Part shown: positions 1 through 9,299 of the stretch, one piece after another | How positions within the stretch are numbered: position 1 is the first letter of the stretch | How the letters are laid out: every line of letters starts with the position of its first letter | DNA from: Bacteroidota bacterium | GTDB lineage: Bacteria; Bacteroidota; Bacteroidia; Chitinophagales; Chitinophagaceae | Assembly (NCBI GenBank): GCA_016711825.1 | Contig: JADJSG010000004.1 | Coordinates: forward strand, 124,001-188,000 | Length of the DNA stretch: 64,000 nt | Direction: 5' to 3' | Program-made: the position numbers and the translations under genes | Notes under the pieces: model-generated | What the model was told of the DNA's origin: nothing | The model's database searches: none | The model's input: the letters and a program-made list of their open reading frames with translations, nothing else

Positions 1-1
1 T

Positions 2-166
2 CAATTATTCATCGTCAACACTTCGAATTTTCCAAGAGAATTATACAATTCAATCGGAAGATTGGTGTTTACTACGCTGAAAAACGAAATAGATGTAAGC
101 AATTACGCAAAAGGTATGTATTATCTAAAAGTGGGAGAACAAGAAAAAAAGATAACTAGTCAATAA
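2..166 (+). CDS. C-terminal fragment of a T9SS (type A) sorted protein
   Basis: Only the last 54 codons are inside the window; the gene begins upstream. The reading frame gives a typical Por secretion tail: a YNSIGRLV segment (the usual 'iYNsiGrlV' strand), then a VSNYAKGMYYLKV segment and a short lysine-rich end. This is the pattern of the type A C-terminal sorting domain recognised by the type IX secretion system, so the parent protein is expected to be exported across the outer membrane. Nothing can be said about the functional part of the protein. Confidence 0.75.
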   Translation, partial: QLFIVNTSNFPRELYNSIGRLVFTTLKNEIDVSNYAKGMYYLKVGEQEKKITSQ

Positions 167-390
167 AAAAATGAAGAGGTATCGATAAACGTCCAATTTT
201 ATCGACGCGCATTTATCATAATTACACTCACTAAAATTGGGTTAACCCAAATCAGTAATTGAGAGTGAATATTGGTGAAAAAATTTCATTTACTATTCAG
301 TTTTATCCCTTTTACATATATGTGTTAATCCATAAGACATTCAATAAACAACTGCTAACTTTTTAGACTAATTTGAACAAGCAATTGGTC

Positions 391-1680
391 TTATTTCCCA
401 AACTTCAACTTATTACCTAAATAAACCGCACTGGCACCTAATTCTTCTTCTATTCTAATCAGTTGATTATATTTTGCCATACGGTCGCTTCGTGATGCTG
501 AACCCGTTTTGATTTGTCCACAATTTAAAGCCACCGCTAAATCTGCGATTGTTGCATCTTCTGTTTCACCACTTCTATGACTCATTACGGTATTATAACC
601 TGCATGTTGTGCCATTGTCACCGCATCGATGGTTTCGCTCAACGAACCAATTTGGTTTACTTTTACCAACAAGGCATTGGCTATATTTTCTTTAATACCT
701 CTTTCTAAACGTTGTACATTGGTCACAAATAAATCATCTCCTACTAATTGTACTTTTTGTCCTAATTCTTCTGTCAGCATTTTCCAACCTTTCCAATCAT
801 CTTCTGCCAAACCATCTTCAATGGAAACAATCGGATATTGCTTACACCAATTCACCCAAAACTTCACCAATTCTTCACTCTTCATTTTTTTGCCACTCGA
901 TTTTTTAAATACATAACATTTTTGTTTGGCATCCCATAATTCGCTGTTGGCTGCATCCATTGCAATGGCAATTTGTGAGCCCGCTTTAAAACCAGCATTT
1001 TCAATGGCTGTCATCACTGTTTCAATTGCTTCTTCATTACTTTGAATGTCAGGAGCAAAACCGCCTTCATCGCCTACATTGGTTGAGTAGCCTTTTTTCT
1101 TCAATACACTTTTTAAGGTGTGGAATATTTCTGTACCCCATCTCAATCCTTCGCTAAAGCTAGAAGCCCCGATAGGCATCACCATAAACTCCTGAAAATC
1201 AATTTTATTATCTGCATGTGCGCCACCATTTAAGATATTCATCATAGGAACAGGTAATGTTTTAGCATTTGTACCTCCTACATATCTAAATAAACTCATT
1301 CCACTTTCTTCGGCAGCTGCTTTAGCAGCAGCCATACTGACTGCCAGTATTGCATTTGCACCTAATTTACTTTTATTGGCCGTTTTGTCGAGCGAAATCA
1401 TCATTCGGTCAATACCTTGCTGGTCGCTTACTTCCATACCTACCAATGCATTGTGAATGATGGTATTTACATTTTTCACGGCTTTCAACACCCCTTTTCC
1501 ACCATATTGCTTTTTGTCGTTATCTCTTAGTTCTGCTGCTTCATGTATACCGGTACTAGCTCCTGAAGGCACAGCCGCACGCCCCATGGCTCCTTCATCT
1601 GTGTATAAATCAACCTCTACGGTCGGATTTCCTCTGCTGTCAAGAATCTGTCTTGCGTGTACATGTGCGATAAAACTCAT
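391..1680 (-). CDS. eno: Enolase (2-phosphoglycerate dehydratase)
   Basis: Catalyses 2-phosphoglycerate to phosphoenolpyruvate in glycolysis; cytoplasmic and Mg-dependent. The 429-residue product has the family's full length. Visible marks: the N-terminal ARQILDSRGNPTVEVD block and PSGAST loop, the metal-binding SIEDGLAEDDW and GDDLFVTN segments, the catalytic lysine region LLVKVNQIGSLSET, and the signature SHRSGETEDATIADLAV. The frame is open 11 codons further upstream (to 1713), but the family starts at MSFI and a TAnnTTTG promoter box lies at 1701-1708, inside that extension, so 1680 is preferred. It stands alone on the minus strand. Confidence 0.97.
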   Translation of the reverse strand: MSFIAHVHARQILDSRGNPTVEVDLYTDEGAMGRAAVPSGASTGIHEAAELRDNDKKQYGGKGVLKAVKNVNTIIHNALVGMEVSDQQGIDRMMISLDKTANKSKLGANAILAVSMAAAKAAAEESGMSLFRYVGGTNAKTLPVPMMNILNGGAHADNKIDFQEFMVMPIGASSFSEGLRWGTEIFHTLKSVLKKKGYSTNVGDEGGFAPDIQSNEEAIETVMTAIENAGFKAGSQIAIAMDAANSELWDAKQKCYVFKKSSGKKMKSEELVKFWVNWCKQYPIVSIEDGLAEDDWKGWKMLTEELGQKVQLVGDDLFVTNVQRLERGIKENIANALLVKVNQIGSLSETIDAVTMAQHAGYNTVMSHRSGETEDATIADLAVALNCGQIKTGSASRSDRMAKYNQLIRIEEELGASAVYLGNKLKFGK

Positions 1681-1700
1681 ATGATATATTTTTTTTTGGG

Positions 1701-1708
1701 CAAAATTA
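1701..1708 (-). promoter_or_regulatory. Bacteroidota -7 promoter box for eno
   Basis: On the minus strand this reads TAATTTTG, matching TAnnTTTG, followed by CCC. Transcription would start about 5 nt further on, leaving a leader of roughly 15 nt before the enolase ATG at 1680. I see no clear -33 TTTG. Confidence 0.5.
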
Positions 1709-1964
1709 AACAAAAAATGAGCGTTATAAAAGTTTAGAAGGTATAAACTTCATAATGCTGTTGTTAATACCATAGCTTGTAAAGGGCCTATTATAAAGAT
1801 GAATGATTTAAAAAACAAACAAGTTTACATCATTTGCATTTCTGAGTTATTCAACCTGCCGTCTTTGAGCATTTTAAACTCCTTATATAAAATCCCTTAA
1901 TTTTTACTTAAAGTATTTACGCAATGCATTTATTACTCTATATTCGTTTTATTATTCTAATGGC

Positions 1965-3202
1965 ATGAAGTTTTCAGCGTTTATACGTTATCTAAAATAT
2001 TACTTATCATTTATCCCATTTAAGATAAATTTTTTTATTTATGGTGTGGTGCTATTATTATCTTACAAGCTGATTCATGCGTTAAAATAAAAAATCCAGT
2101 GGTTCATCAGCCATTGAAATTGAAATGAATCAGGATGCCGCCAAAAAAGATGTGCTACAAATACATACCAAAATAGCCATCGCATTAAAACCCATATTGG
2201 GTTTTGTGTATGTCAAACTTTTTTACGACCAAAATCACAGCACAGATAAGTATTTATTGACAGGTAGAATCAAAAGCAATGGATCCCATTTAAAAGTGGC
2301 TTAGCTGGTTCTAACAGTTTAGCATTGCCATATATCAAAGAATACTATTTTTCTGGTGCCATGGTTTATTTTGAAGATATGTTAAACTTTTTTTCATTTG
2401 CTGTACCTGCTCAGATCAATCAATCAATCGTCAATCCACCACATTCAATTTTGTATAATCCTACTGAATTTCTTCCCAAAAAAACAGAGGAGGAGAAAAT
2501 TCGTATTGAACAATTACGAAAAGTAGAAGGTGAATATTTGAATTATAAAAAATTTGAAGATTCAGATGATGTGCGAAGAATTGTATGGAAAATATTTGCA
2601 AAGAACAAAGAACTTGTGGTGCGTACCCCTGAAATCATGGATCCTTTTGCATCACATATTTATATGTATGCTTCATTTTACAATTCCTTTCCATTTCATT
2701 TATACGAATCATTTTGTATGACCATGCTCAATCACTTTAAAAACTGTGTATGGACTGTATATGATACATTGGCAAAAAAAGAATTCGAAGTTAAATATGT
2801 AGCCGACCAAAGCATCGCAGCGAATGCACAAGCTATGCATCAAGTAAAATACAATATAACCCTATCAAATTGGCATCAAGACATCACATTAATTGATTAT
2901 TACAAACCAAAAATGCGAGTATACTTTGTATTCACTCTTTTACTTCCGAAGCAGATGTTGAAAGTCTCATAAGTAACTACGAAGCTGGCACAACCATCTT
3001 TTTTGTGCAACTGAGTAAAGTGTTTAAGAGTTATTATTTGTTGAATTGGCTAATGCGCATATTTTTTAAAGCACCCACTGATACACTATCAACTTTGAAG
3101 TCTACCTGGGCTATTCATCCATTAAAATTTAAAGTTCAATCGAATGAACAAAAAATTATTTCGCTATTGAAAAAACATGCTATTAATTTTGAAATATTAT
3201 AA
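1965..3202 (+). pseudogene. DUF58 family protein, broken by three frameshifts
   Basis: DUF58 proteins sit next to MoxR ATPases and transglutaminase-like membrane proteins, which is exactly the context here. The coding sequence runs in four segments: ATG 1965 to a stop at 2088 (membrane segment GVVLLLSYKLIHAL), about 2095-2304 (SGSSAIEIEMNQDAAKK...), about 2280-2972 (the family motif DDVRRIVWKIFAKNKELVVR, YFEDMLNFFSF), and about 2909-3202 (HSFTSEADVESLISNYEAGTTIFFVQLSK). Each break can be repaired in a short A-run: remove one A at 2084-2087, add one A at 2272-2275, add one A at 2909-2913. The next gene starts at the base after this stop, so the operon layout is intact. Either the gene is decaying or the assembly has indel errors. 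Confidence 0.85.
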
Positions 3203-5812
3203 ATGAAAGTATTAAAAGACATATCCATTTCACGTTTTTTTGCACAAGTTGTCTTTCTATTGCTTCCCACAGTGATATTGGCAACTTTTATTCTTTGGAA
3301 TAGCAATCAATACTTCACCTTGTTACGTGCTCAATGGTTTTCGCAGGCAGTCTATTTTGCTTCAGGCTTATTGCTATCTTACTTTTTATTTCAATTTAGG
3401 TTTCGATTTTTGCCATTGATGCTGGGTTTATTATTTCTCTTTTTTTCTATTTATAAAATTCTCGACAATTACACGATAGGTGAGTTTGATGGATTTTTCA
3501 TATCCGTTCAATTTCTCCTGTTTGCTTACCTATTTACATTTGGCTGGCTTTGTGGATGGGGCTTACAACGTATTTCATTTTCGCCTATCATACTCTCAAC
3601 GATATTTTTTCTGATTAGCATTTTTTTGATATCTAAAACTGGAGAAATCACCATTGCTAAATTATTACAATATTTATCGCCAGTAGTATTGTATACTGTT
3701 TATATGATTTACACCAATGAGTCGCTACGGAAAACAGAAAATACCCATGGCATATTTTGGTGGCGATTTAGCAAAAGACTTGTTTTATTTTGTGCATTTC
3801 TGATGTTGGTTTTTGGTGCTGTTATTTACTTTATGTATGGAGAAATGAATGCCCGTGTTGATGAATTTGGCGGTCTTGGGAAAGAAGGCGAAAATCAAAT
3901 GTTACAAACCAAAAAAGATCAATCTGTCAAAAACCGCGAATCGATGGGACTGGGGGGAAATAATAACCGAAATAAAAATCCTGAACCATTATTTTGTGCC
4001 CATATCGAAAGTTATATTCCTGGTACTGACATTCCCAATCCCTTATACCTCACTTCATACCATTTTACAAAATTTGATACAGCCACAGAAACTTTTGAAA
4101 GAGATAGCACCAATAAGTTCAATGATGAATTTATACCCAATCCAGCCAGCATTCCATTGTTTTTTACCTATAAAGATAGTAGTCGTATTGCCAAAGCCAT
4201 GGGAACTAAAAACAAGAAAACCGTAGAAGTAGAAGTATATAAAAAACGACTTTCCGCCGATGCTTTTGTTGCCCCCAGTACTTCCTATTTTGTGCAACCT
4301 ATTACCGTTGAAAAAGATTTCCAGAAGGAGTTTACTTCAGGCTATCGAAGTAAAAGCTATGTATCGGATCTTAACAGCGCTTACTTTATTTACAACTCAC
4401 CCAATCCGGATATTGTTGCCTTTCAACAACAACGATTTGATGTACTTCGCAAAGCAAAGGGATATGAAAACATCGACAAAGATTTTTTAAATTATTATAC
4501 TTTCTTTCCCAGCAATGGGCAATACAGACCTGTGAAACAATTAGCTGATAGTTTGGCAAAAGGCAAACGAAGCACCATCGATAAAGTACTTGCTGTACGT
4601 GATTATTTTCTTGCAAAAAACGAATTGGGAGAACAGATTTTTAAATATGCCGATAACCCAGGAATTCCTGGACTACCTGGCGCATCTAAATTATTGTATT
4701 TTTTGTTTGAAAGTAAAAAAGGGTATTGTGCTTATTATGCAGCTGCCACTGTTTTTTTACTTCGTTCGATGCAAATCCCCAGCCGTGTGGTAACTGGCTT
4801 TTTAACGGTGGATCGCAGTGATAAAAACAAAGGCTGGTATTGGTTTTATGAAGACCAATCGCATGGCTGGGTACAGGTATACTTTCCTGAATATGGCTGG
4901 ATTGATTTTGACACCACAGTGGGGAATGATGAGGCTGAACAATCACCCACCCCTGACGGCACCCCACCTATGCAACCTCCGAATGCGGTGATGGCTGCCA
5001 ATGGTAAAATTGTTAGCGTGGATACCCTTAAAAAAACATCCATCTTAAAAATTGAAAGATATATTTTTAAAGATGTAGAATATAATCAAGTGAACAAAGA
5101 GAAAGGGCTTGACCTCCGTGTGGCAAATATATGGAAAGACAGTATCAAAGTAAATTTACAATATTTAAAGCCTAACACAGAAGTAATGATTGTATCGTAT
5201 GCTGAAAAATTAAAATCATTTTCAGCGGAAAAAGACGCGGTGTCATTGCTTAATAAACTCCCTGCCTTATTACCAATTGATGAAGTATTTATTAAAAGTG
5301 ATTTAGACAAAACAAAAAAAACAACAAAAGACCAGGAAGAAAATGAAATAAAGCCACTGACCTATTACCTGAAGCATTTAGCATTTATACTTCTTACCTG
5401 TATATTATTGTTATTTACGATACCTATCATCGTGTATAAATGGTATAAATACAAATATCAAAAAGCTAAAAATGTGAAGGAAAAAGCTTACTACACATAC
5501 AAATCAGCCACTTTTTTACTCAATCAATTACAAGTAGATCGTTTAGACAGCACACCTTTTTATTTTGCTAAACATAAGGTGGACACACAATTTAATACCG
5601 ACTTTACAAGTTTTATGATTGTGTATTTAAAATCAAAATATGCTAATCAAGTATTGAATACACAGGATGAAACCATTATTCATCAATTTTTTAAACCATT
5701 TGAACAAAAAATAAAAAGTCATTATAAATTTACACAAAGAATCAGTCGTTTTTTAAACCTGAATCAATTTGTACGTTTTTATCATTTATCAGAACCCCTA
5801 AAAAACAACTAA
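3203..5812 (+). CDS. Transglutaminase-like membrane protein (TgpA-type)
   Basis: 869 residues. Six or so hydrophobic segments occupy about residues 10-215, followed by a large extracytoplasmic part with a transglutaminase-like papain fold. The catalytic triad is visible: Cys509 in GYCAYYAA, His554 in QSHGWVQVYF, and Asp570 in WIDFDTT. A second membrane segment (LAFILLTCILLLFTIPIIV, about 730-750) precedes a basic cytoplasmic tail. The family partners with MoxR ATPases and DUF58 proteins. The substrate is unknown; a protein-modifying or proteolytic role at the cell surface is inferred. The start lies directly on the stop of the DUF58 gene, and moxR follows 6 bp downstream, so co-transcription is likely. 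Confidence 0.85.
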   Translation: MKVLKDISISRFFAQVVFLLLPTVILATFILWNSNQYFTLLRAQWFSQAVYFASGLLLSYFLFQFRFRFLPLMLGLLFLFFSIYKILDNYTIGEFDGFFISVQFLLFAYLFTFGWLCGWGLQRISFSPIILSTIFFLISIFLISKTGEITIAKLLQYLSPVVLYTVYMIYTNESLRKTENTHGIFWWRFSKRLVLFCAFLMLVFGAVIYFMYGEMNARVDEFGGLGKEGENQMLQTKKDQSVKNRESMGLGGNNNRNKNPEPLFCAHIESYIPGTDIPNPLYLTSYHFTKFDTATETFERDSTNKFNDEFIPNPASIPLFFTYKDSSRIAKAMGTKNKKTVEVEVYKKRLSADAFVAPSTSYFVQPITVEKDFQKEFTSGYRSKSYVSDLNSAYFIYNSPNPDIVAFQQQRFDVLRKAKGYENIDKDFLNYYTFFPSNGQYRPVKQLADSLAKGKRSTIDKVLAVRDYFLAKNELGEQIFKYADNPGIPGLPGASKLLYFLFESKKGYCAYYAAATVFLLRSMQIPSRVVTGFLTVDRSDKNKGWYWFYEDQSHGWVQVYFPEYGWIDFDTTVGNDEAEQSPTPDGTPPMQPPNAVMAANGKIVSVDTLKKTSILKIERYIFKDVEYNQVNKEKGLDLRVANIWKDSIKVNLQYLKPNTEVMIVSYAEKLKSFSAEKDAVSLLNKLPALLPIDEVFIKSDLDKTKKTTKDQEENEIKPLTYYLKHLAFILLTCILLLFTIPIIVYKWYKYKYQKAKNVKEKAYYTYKSATFLLNQLQVDRLDSTPFYFAKHKVDTQFNTDFTSFMIVYLKSKYANQVLNTQDETIIHQFFKPFEQKIKSHYKFTQRISRFLNLNQFVRFYHLSEPLKNN

Positions 5813-5818
5813 GTAGAT

Positions 5819-6844
5819 ATGGAAAATTATATGGAAACGCAATCGGAAACAAACAATGAATCAATACATACAAACAATGCGGGTATTGGCAATGCTGCGC
5901 AAAAAATTGAGTTACTGATTCAAAACATTGAAAAGGTCATTAAAGGTAAACGACCACAAATTAAAAATGTAATTACCTGTTTACTTGCCAAAGGACATAT
6001 ATTGATGGAAGACAACCCTGGTACTGGCAAAACAGTATTGGCACGTACCCTTGCGGGCTCTATAGCCGACAGCCAGGATGGGAGTGCCTTATTTAAAAGG
6101 GTGCAATTTACTCCCGACTTATTACCAATGGATCTTTTAGGAACTCATATATTTGATGATGTCAAAAATGAATTTATTTTCAAAAAAGGGCCATTGTTTT
6201 GTAATGTTTTATTGGCTGATGAAATTAACCGTGCTTCACCAAAAGTACAAAGTGCATTGCTGGAATGTATGGCTGAAAACCAAATCACGATGGGCGAAAC
6301 AACCTATCCTTTAGAGAAATTATTTTTCACCATTGCAACCCAAAATCCGATAGAAATGGAAGGCACCTATCCCCTACCTGCAGCTCAATTAGATCGGTTT
6401 TATATGAAGATTTATTTTGGCTATGTAAATGAAGAAACTGAATTAGAAATTTATAATAATTATCTACATATTAGTCATAACCTGGAACATATACAGCAGG
6501 TACTCACCCGACAAGAAATTATAGATTTGCAACAAGAAGCTGCCAATGTGTTTATACATGAAGAAATTGTGCGGGCTGTATCAAATATTGTTCGAGCTAC
6601 ACGGGTCACAGAAGGCATTGCATTGGGGGCATCCACACGAAGTGGTATTACTTTTTTAAAATGCTTAAAAGCCAATGCTTTGGTAAATGGCAGAACATTT
6701 GTAATCGAAGACGATGTGAAAGAAATTGCTACAGCTGTCCTTGACCATCGTTTGATGTATAAAAATAAAGAGGCCAAACAACACAGTCTACAACAAATCA
6801 TAGCTAAGGAAACTGATCGTTTGGGAAAATTGAAATTGTTTTAA
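5819..6844 (+). CDS. MoxR family AAA+ ATPase
   Basis: 341 residues, cytoplasmic AAA+ ATPase of the MoxR clade, thought to act as a chaperone that matures or activates its operon partners. Walker A is NPGTGKT (GTGKT at residues 68-72), and Walker B is LLADEIN (Asp134-Glu135). The sensor region IATQNPIEMEGTYPLPAAQLDRF is the MoxR hallmark. The C-terminal lid (RVTEGIALGASTRSG) is complete. It is the last gene of the DUF58 / transglutaminase / MoxR operon. It looks fully functional although the DUF58 gene upstream is disrupted. Confidence 0.93.
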   Translation: MENYMETQSETNNESIHTNNAGIGNAAQKIELLIQNIEKVIKGKRPQIKNVITCLLAKGHILMEDNPGTGKTVLARTLAGSIADSQDGSALFKRVQFTPDLLPMDLLGTHIFDDVKNEFIFKKGPLFCNVLLADEINRASPKVQSALLECMAENQITMGETTYPLEKLFFTIATQNPIEMEGTYPLPAAQLDRFYMKIYFGYVNEETELEIYNNYLHISHNLEHIQQVLTRQEIIDLQQEAANVFIHEEIVRAVSNIVRATRVTEGIALGASTRSGITFLKCLKANALVNGRTFVIEDDVKEIATAVLDHRLMYKNKEAKQHSLQQIIAKETDRLGKLKLF

Positions 6845-7213
6845 CAGCAAGTTACATTATGAGCGTCCAACAATAAGTTTAAATTAAATGTGTATTGGCA
6901 TATTTCCATTATTCTTTAGTCCTTTCATAAATGAATTGGGTATTCGCTACCATTTTCGGAGTTAGAAACACACCAAAATTGCGTATAACATTAAGGGATT
7001 AAGAAACCTTACGTATTTTGGGATAATACTTAATGACTAAATGCAAATAAAACAAATAATAAAACGTACAAAACCTTTCAATCGATCTTTTAAAACCACC
7101 TCTTGAAAACAGCTTATAAAGGTTGATACAGAATAGCAAAAATGCCCCATGTAACCCCTTAGTTATTTAGGTGCGCTTTTATTATTTCGCTGAATATTAG
7201 GGGTTCGTTTTTT
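6845..7213. other. Intergenic, 369 bp, no feature recognised
   Basis: AT-rich gap between moxR (plus) and the acetyltransferase (minus), which converge on it. No reading frame, hairpin with U-tract or tRNA-like fold was recognised. Confidence 0.6.
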
Positions 7214-7738
7214 TTATCCATTATTCATTTCGTGAGGTATTTCTAATTTCCAATTTAGTAAAGTTTCTGTCTCTCCAATTTTAATAAAATTATTTTTTTC
7301 AAGTACTTTAAAAGAGGCTGTATTCGTTTTGTCTGTTGATGCAATGATTGATTTTACAATGTGTTGTGTTTTAGTCCATTCAATAATTCCGCCTACTATT
7401 TCTGTCATAAAACCTTTACCTTGAAATTCGTCATAAGTTCCATAACCAATTTCTATTTCTCCATTTTCATTTGGTTCACCAACAATACATAAGTCTGCAA
7501 CCATTTTATTTTCTGATTTTAAAATAGCTGTCCAAAGTGTTGTATACAAATAGTTTTTTGTTTTGTCTGCAACGTTTGGTAAAATTGTTTGTTCTAACGC
7601 CTCTTTTAATGCAGGTGAAATTGTTCTTGAGGTTTCGTTTAGGTGTAGCTCTTCTTCCAAAGAGTGATCGCATTTTATATATTTCACCAATTGATTATAT
7701 GTCAATGGTCTTAGGGTAAGTCTTTCTGTTTCTATCAT
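7214..7738 (-). CDS. GNAT family N-acetyltransferase (RimJ/RimL type)
   Basis: 174 residues. Begins MIETERLTLRPLT, the standard first strand of the RimJ/RimL-like acetyltransferases that use acetyl-CoA to modify an amine. The acetyl-CoA loop is seen in GTYDEFQGKGFMTEIVGG (about residues 100-117), and the closing TNTASFKVLEKNNFIKIGE motif (about 138-156) is typical. The acceptor cannot be predicted. The gene stands alone, flanked by 370-490 bp gaps, consistent with an accessory gene. Confidence 0.88.
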   Translation of the reverse strand: MIETERLTLRPLTYNQLVKYIKCDHSLEEELHLNETSRTISPALKEALEQTILPNVADKTKNYLYTTLWTAILKSENKMVADLCIVGEPNENGEIEIGYGTYDEFQGKGFMTEIVGGIIEWTKTQHIVKSIIASTDKTNTASFKVLEKNNFIKIGETETLLNWKLEIPHEMNNG

Positions 7739-8226
7739 GTTTATGATGTGTTTGTTTTAATTTTTATCAATGAGTCTAAGCTACATTAGTTTAGCTGTCT
7801 GGCGCCAGAATGAAGCCTTGCCATTAAGTGATGACATCATTCATTTTTTATTTCACAAAACTATTTTAGTCATAACAATAATATATTGCAAGGTAATAAT
7901 TCTGAACAAAAAAGTTCTGAAAACGCTATAAACCAAGGCAATGACTGATTCCTTCATTCCTACACCAATATTCATGCTTAAACTTGCCCTATGCTGAAAC
8001 CTTATGTGCATTGGTATGCAAAGCTGGCCTGGACGTCTACTTGATTAGGTGTCATTTACTTTCATAACGTTGCGAAATAAGGAACAAAAGAATGGATGTT
8101 TTATTGAATACCCTAAAACATGATTCTAATGGGTACTTACCATTGTAAGAATTATAAAATTATTTGAAATACCTGATTTTATTGCATTTTAAGCTCACAC
8201 TATCAATTTACTATAAATAAAAGGGT
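7739..8226. other. Intergenic, 488 bp, no feature recognised
   Basis: Lies upstream of the acetyltransferase and downstream of the TIR-like gene (both minus strand). The longest open stretches are short and unlike any family I know. A GGCGCC palindrome occurs near 7801 with no partner. No terminator or repeat was supported. Confidence 0.5.
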
Positions 8227-8844
8227 TTAATTCTTTTTAAAACGTGACAACCAGTCTTTTGCAAATTTGATATAATCTCCTATTGTCATTTCATCAATAT
8301 CTTCAGGTGTATAATCAGGTAAAAGGGTTGATGTTAAATCGTCTGTAAATTGATTAAATGCAGCCCATATCTCACTATGTGGAGCAATAGCAATGCTTGC
8401 AGTACTTGTTGAAATCCAATTTCGTACTTTTTTTACAAGCATTTTAGGGTCATCATTGTGATTTGAAATATCTTGTCCTGCTATATCAGAAAGCACTTTT
8501 TGGTAGTGATACCGTTCTGTATCAATAATTAAAATCTTTTTCTTCCTGAGGGTTTTATTGCCATATTCACTTGCACCAATATCTAAACCTAATTCATAAG
8601 GCATATTAAATCGGGGTAACTCACCATCTTTCATAGCCTTATTTCGTGACAAATCATGAATACCAAATTTACACGACCTGATATATTGCTTTATTTGGTT
8701 AATTCTGATATTAGAAGAAGAAATCGTTTGAGAAAGGAATGGCTCTAATTCGAGATATAAAAGGGTGAATACCAAACTTTTTAGTAATGGGGAATATTCC
8801 TTATCAAATGGACAATTAACAAATACGTTATTATTAAATCCCAT
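8227..8844 (-). CDS. TIR-like / nucleotide-hydrolase-fold protein, candidate defence effector
   Basis: 205 residues. The start VFVNCPFDKEY (residues 7-17) resembles the first strand and loop of TIR and TIR-like domains, and two further blocks stand out: FGIHDLSR (60-67) and RFNMPYELGLDIG (78-90). These belong to a widespread prokaryotic family I remember only as 'hypothetical', with the order NCPFD, GIHDLSR, RFNMP-ELG, then an IAGQDI segment (here about 123-128). The ELG glutamate could play the role of the TIR catalytic Glu; that is inference. There is no signal peptide or membrane segment. It is the second gene of a two-gene unit, 8 bp after a DUF2188 gene. A role as NAD-consuming toxin or sensor is possible but unproven. 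Confidence 0.7.
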   Translation of the reverse strand: MGFNNNVFVNCPFDKEYSPLLKSLVFTLLYLELEPFLSQTISSSNIRINQIKQYIRSCKFGIHDLSRNKAMKDGELPRFNMPYELGLDIGASEYGNKTLRKKKILIIDTERYHYQKVLSDIAGQDISNHNDDPKMLVKKVRNWISTSTASIAIAPHSEIWAAFNQFTDDLTSTLLPDYTPEDIDEMTIGDYIKFAKDWLSRFKKN

Positions 8845-8852
8845 TAAGAATA

Positions 8853-9125
8853 TTATTTGACAAGACTGTAGGTGATACGACTTTTGATTTTACCGTTTCC
8901 TTCGTGCACAACCACTTCTCCCGTTTTTGCTGATGCAATATTTTTTGCAAAATCAATTGCTTTTTCCACAGTAGAAAATACACGTAAGGCTTTTACACTC
9001 CCTTCTGAAACAACCTTCCAGTTTGAATCACCTGCAATTACATGTAACTTTCCCATCTTTGCCGATTGAGCTTGCAGAGCAACTGATTTGCCGAGTTGTT
9101 TTGTATAAATTAACTTCCCCTTCAT
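8853..9125 (-). CDS. DUF2188 domain small protein
   Basis: 90 residues with the DUF2188 pattern: HVIAGDSNWKVVSEGSVKAL (about 28-47), then VFSTVEKAIDFAKNIA and a GEVVVHEGNGKIKSRITY ending, where the family has 'hVv...gWaVk..g..ra...f.tk.eAi..a..iA...g..vvvH..dGrI....sY'. The function of the family is not established; the compact fold suggests a small binding module. It is transcribed first, 8 bp before the TIR-like gene, suggesting that the two products work together, for example as regulator or antitoxin and effector (inference). On the minus strand TATCTTCG, one mismatch from TAnnTTTG, lies just before the ATG. Confidence 0.75.
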   Translation of the reverse strand: MKGKLIYTKQLGKSVALQAQSAKMGKLHVIAGDSNWKVVSEGSVKALRVFSTVEKAIDFAKNIASAKTGEVVVHEGNGKIKSRITYSLVK

Positions 9126-9299
9126 TGTTCGAAGATAATCATTATTTTTAATTGTTATATCAAGCGTAACGAAAATTGAGTCTATGAACAGACTACATCA
9201 GGATTCATGAAATATATTCGGTTGACTAGATATCAACCGATAAGGGAAAACGTTAGAATAAACAAGATGGTTTTATATAAAAATTACTGACTACCCTAC

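Noticed and set aside
1681..1713. Upstream start for enolase
   Set aside because: The extra 11 residues are outside the family alignment and overlap the promoter box.
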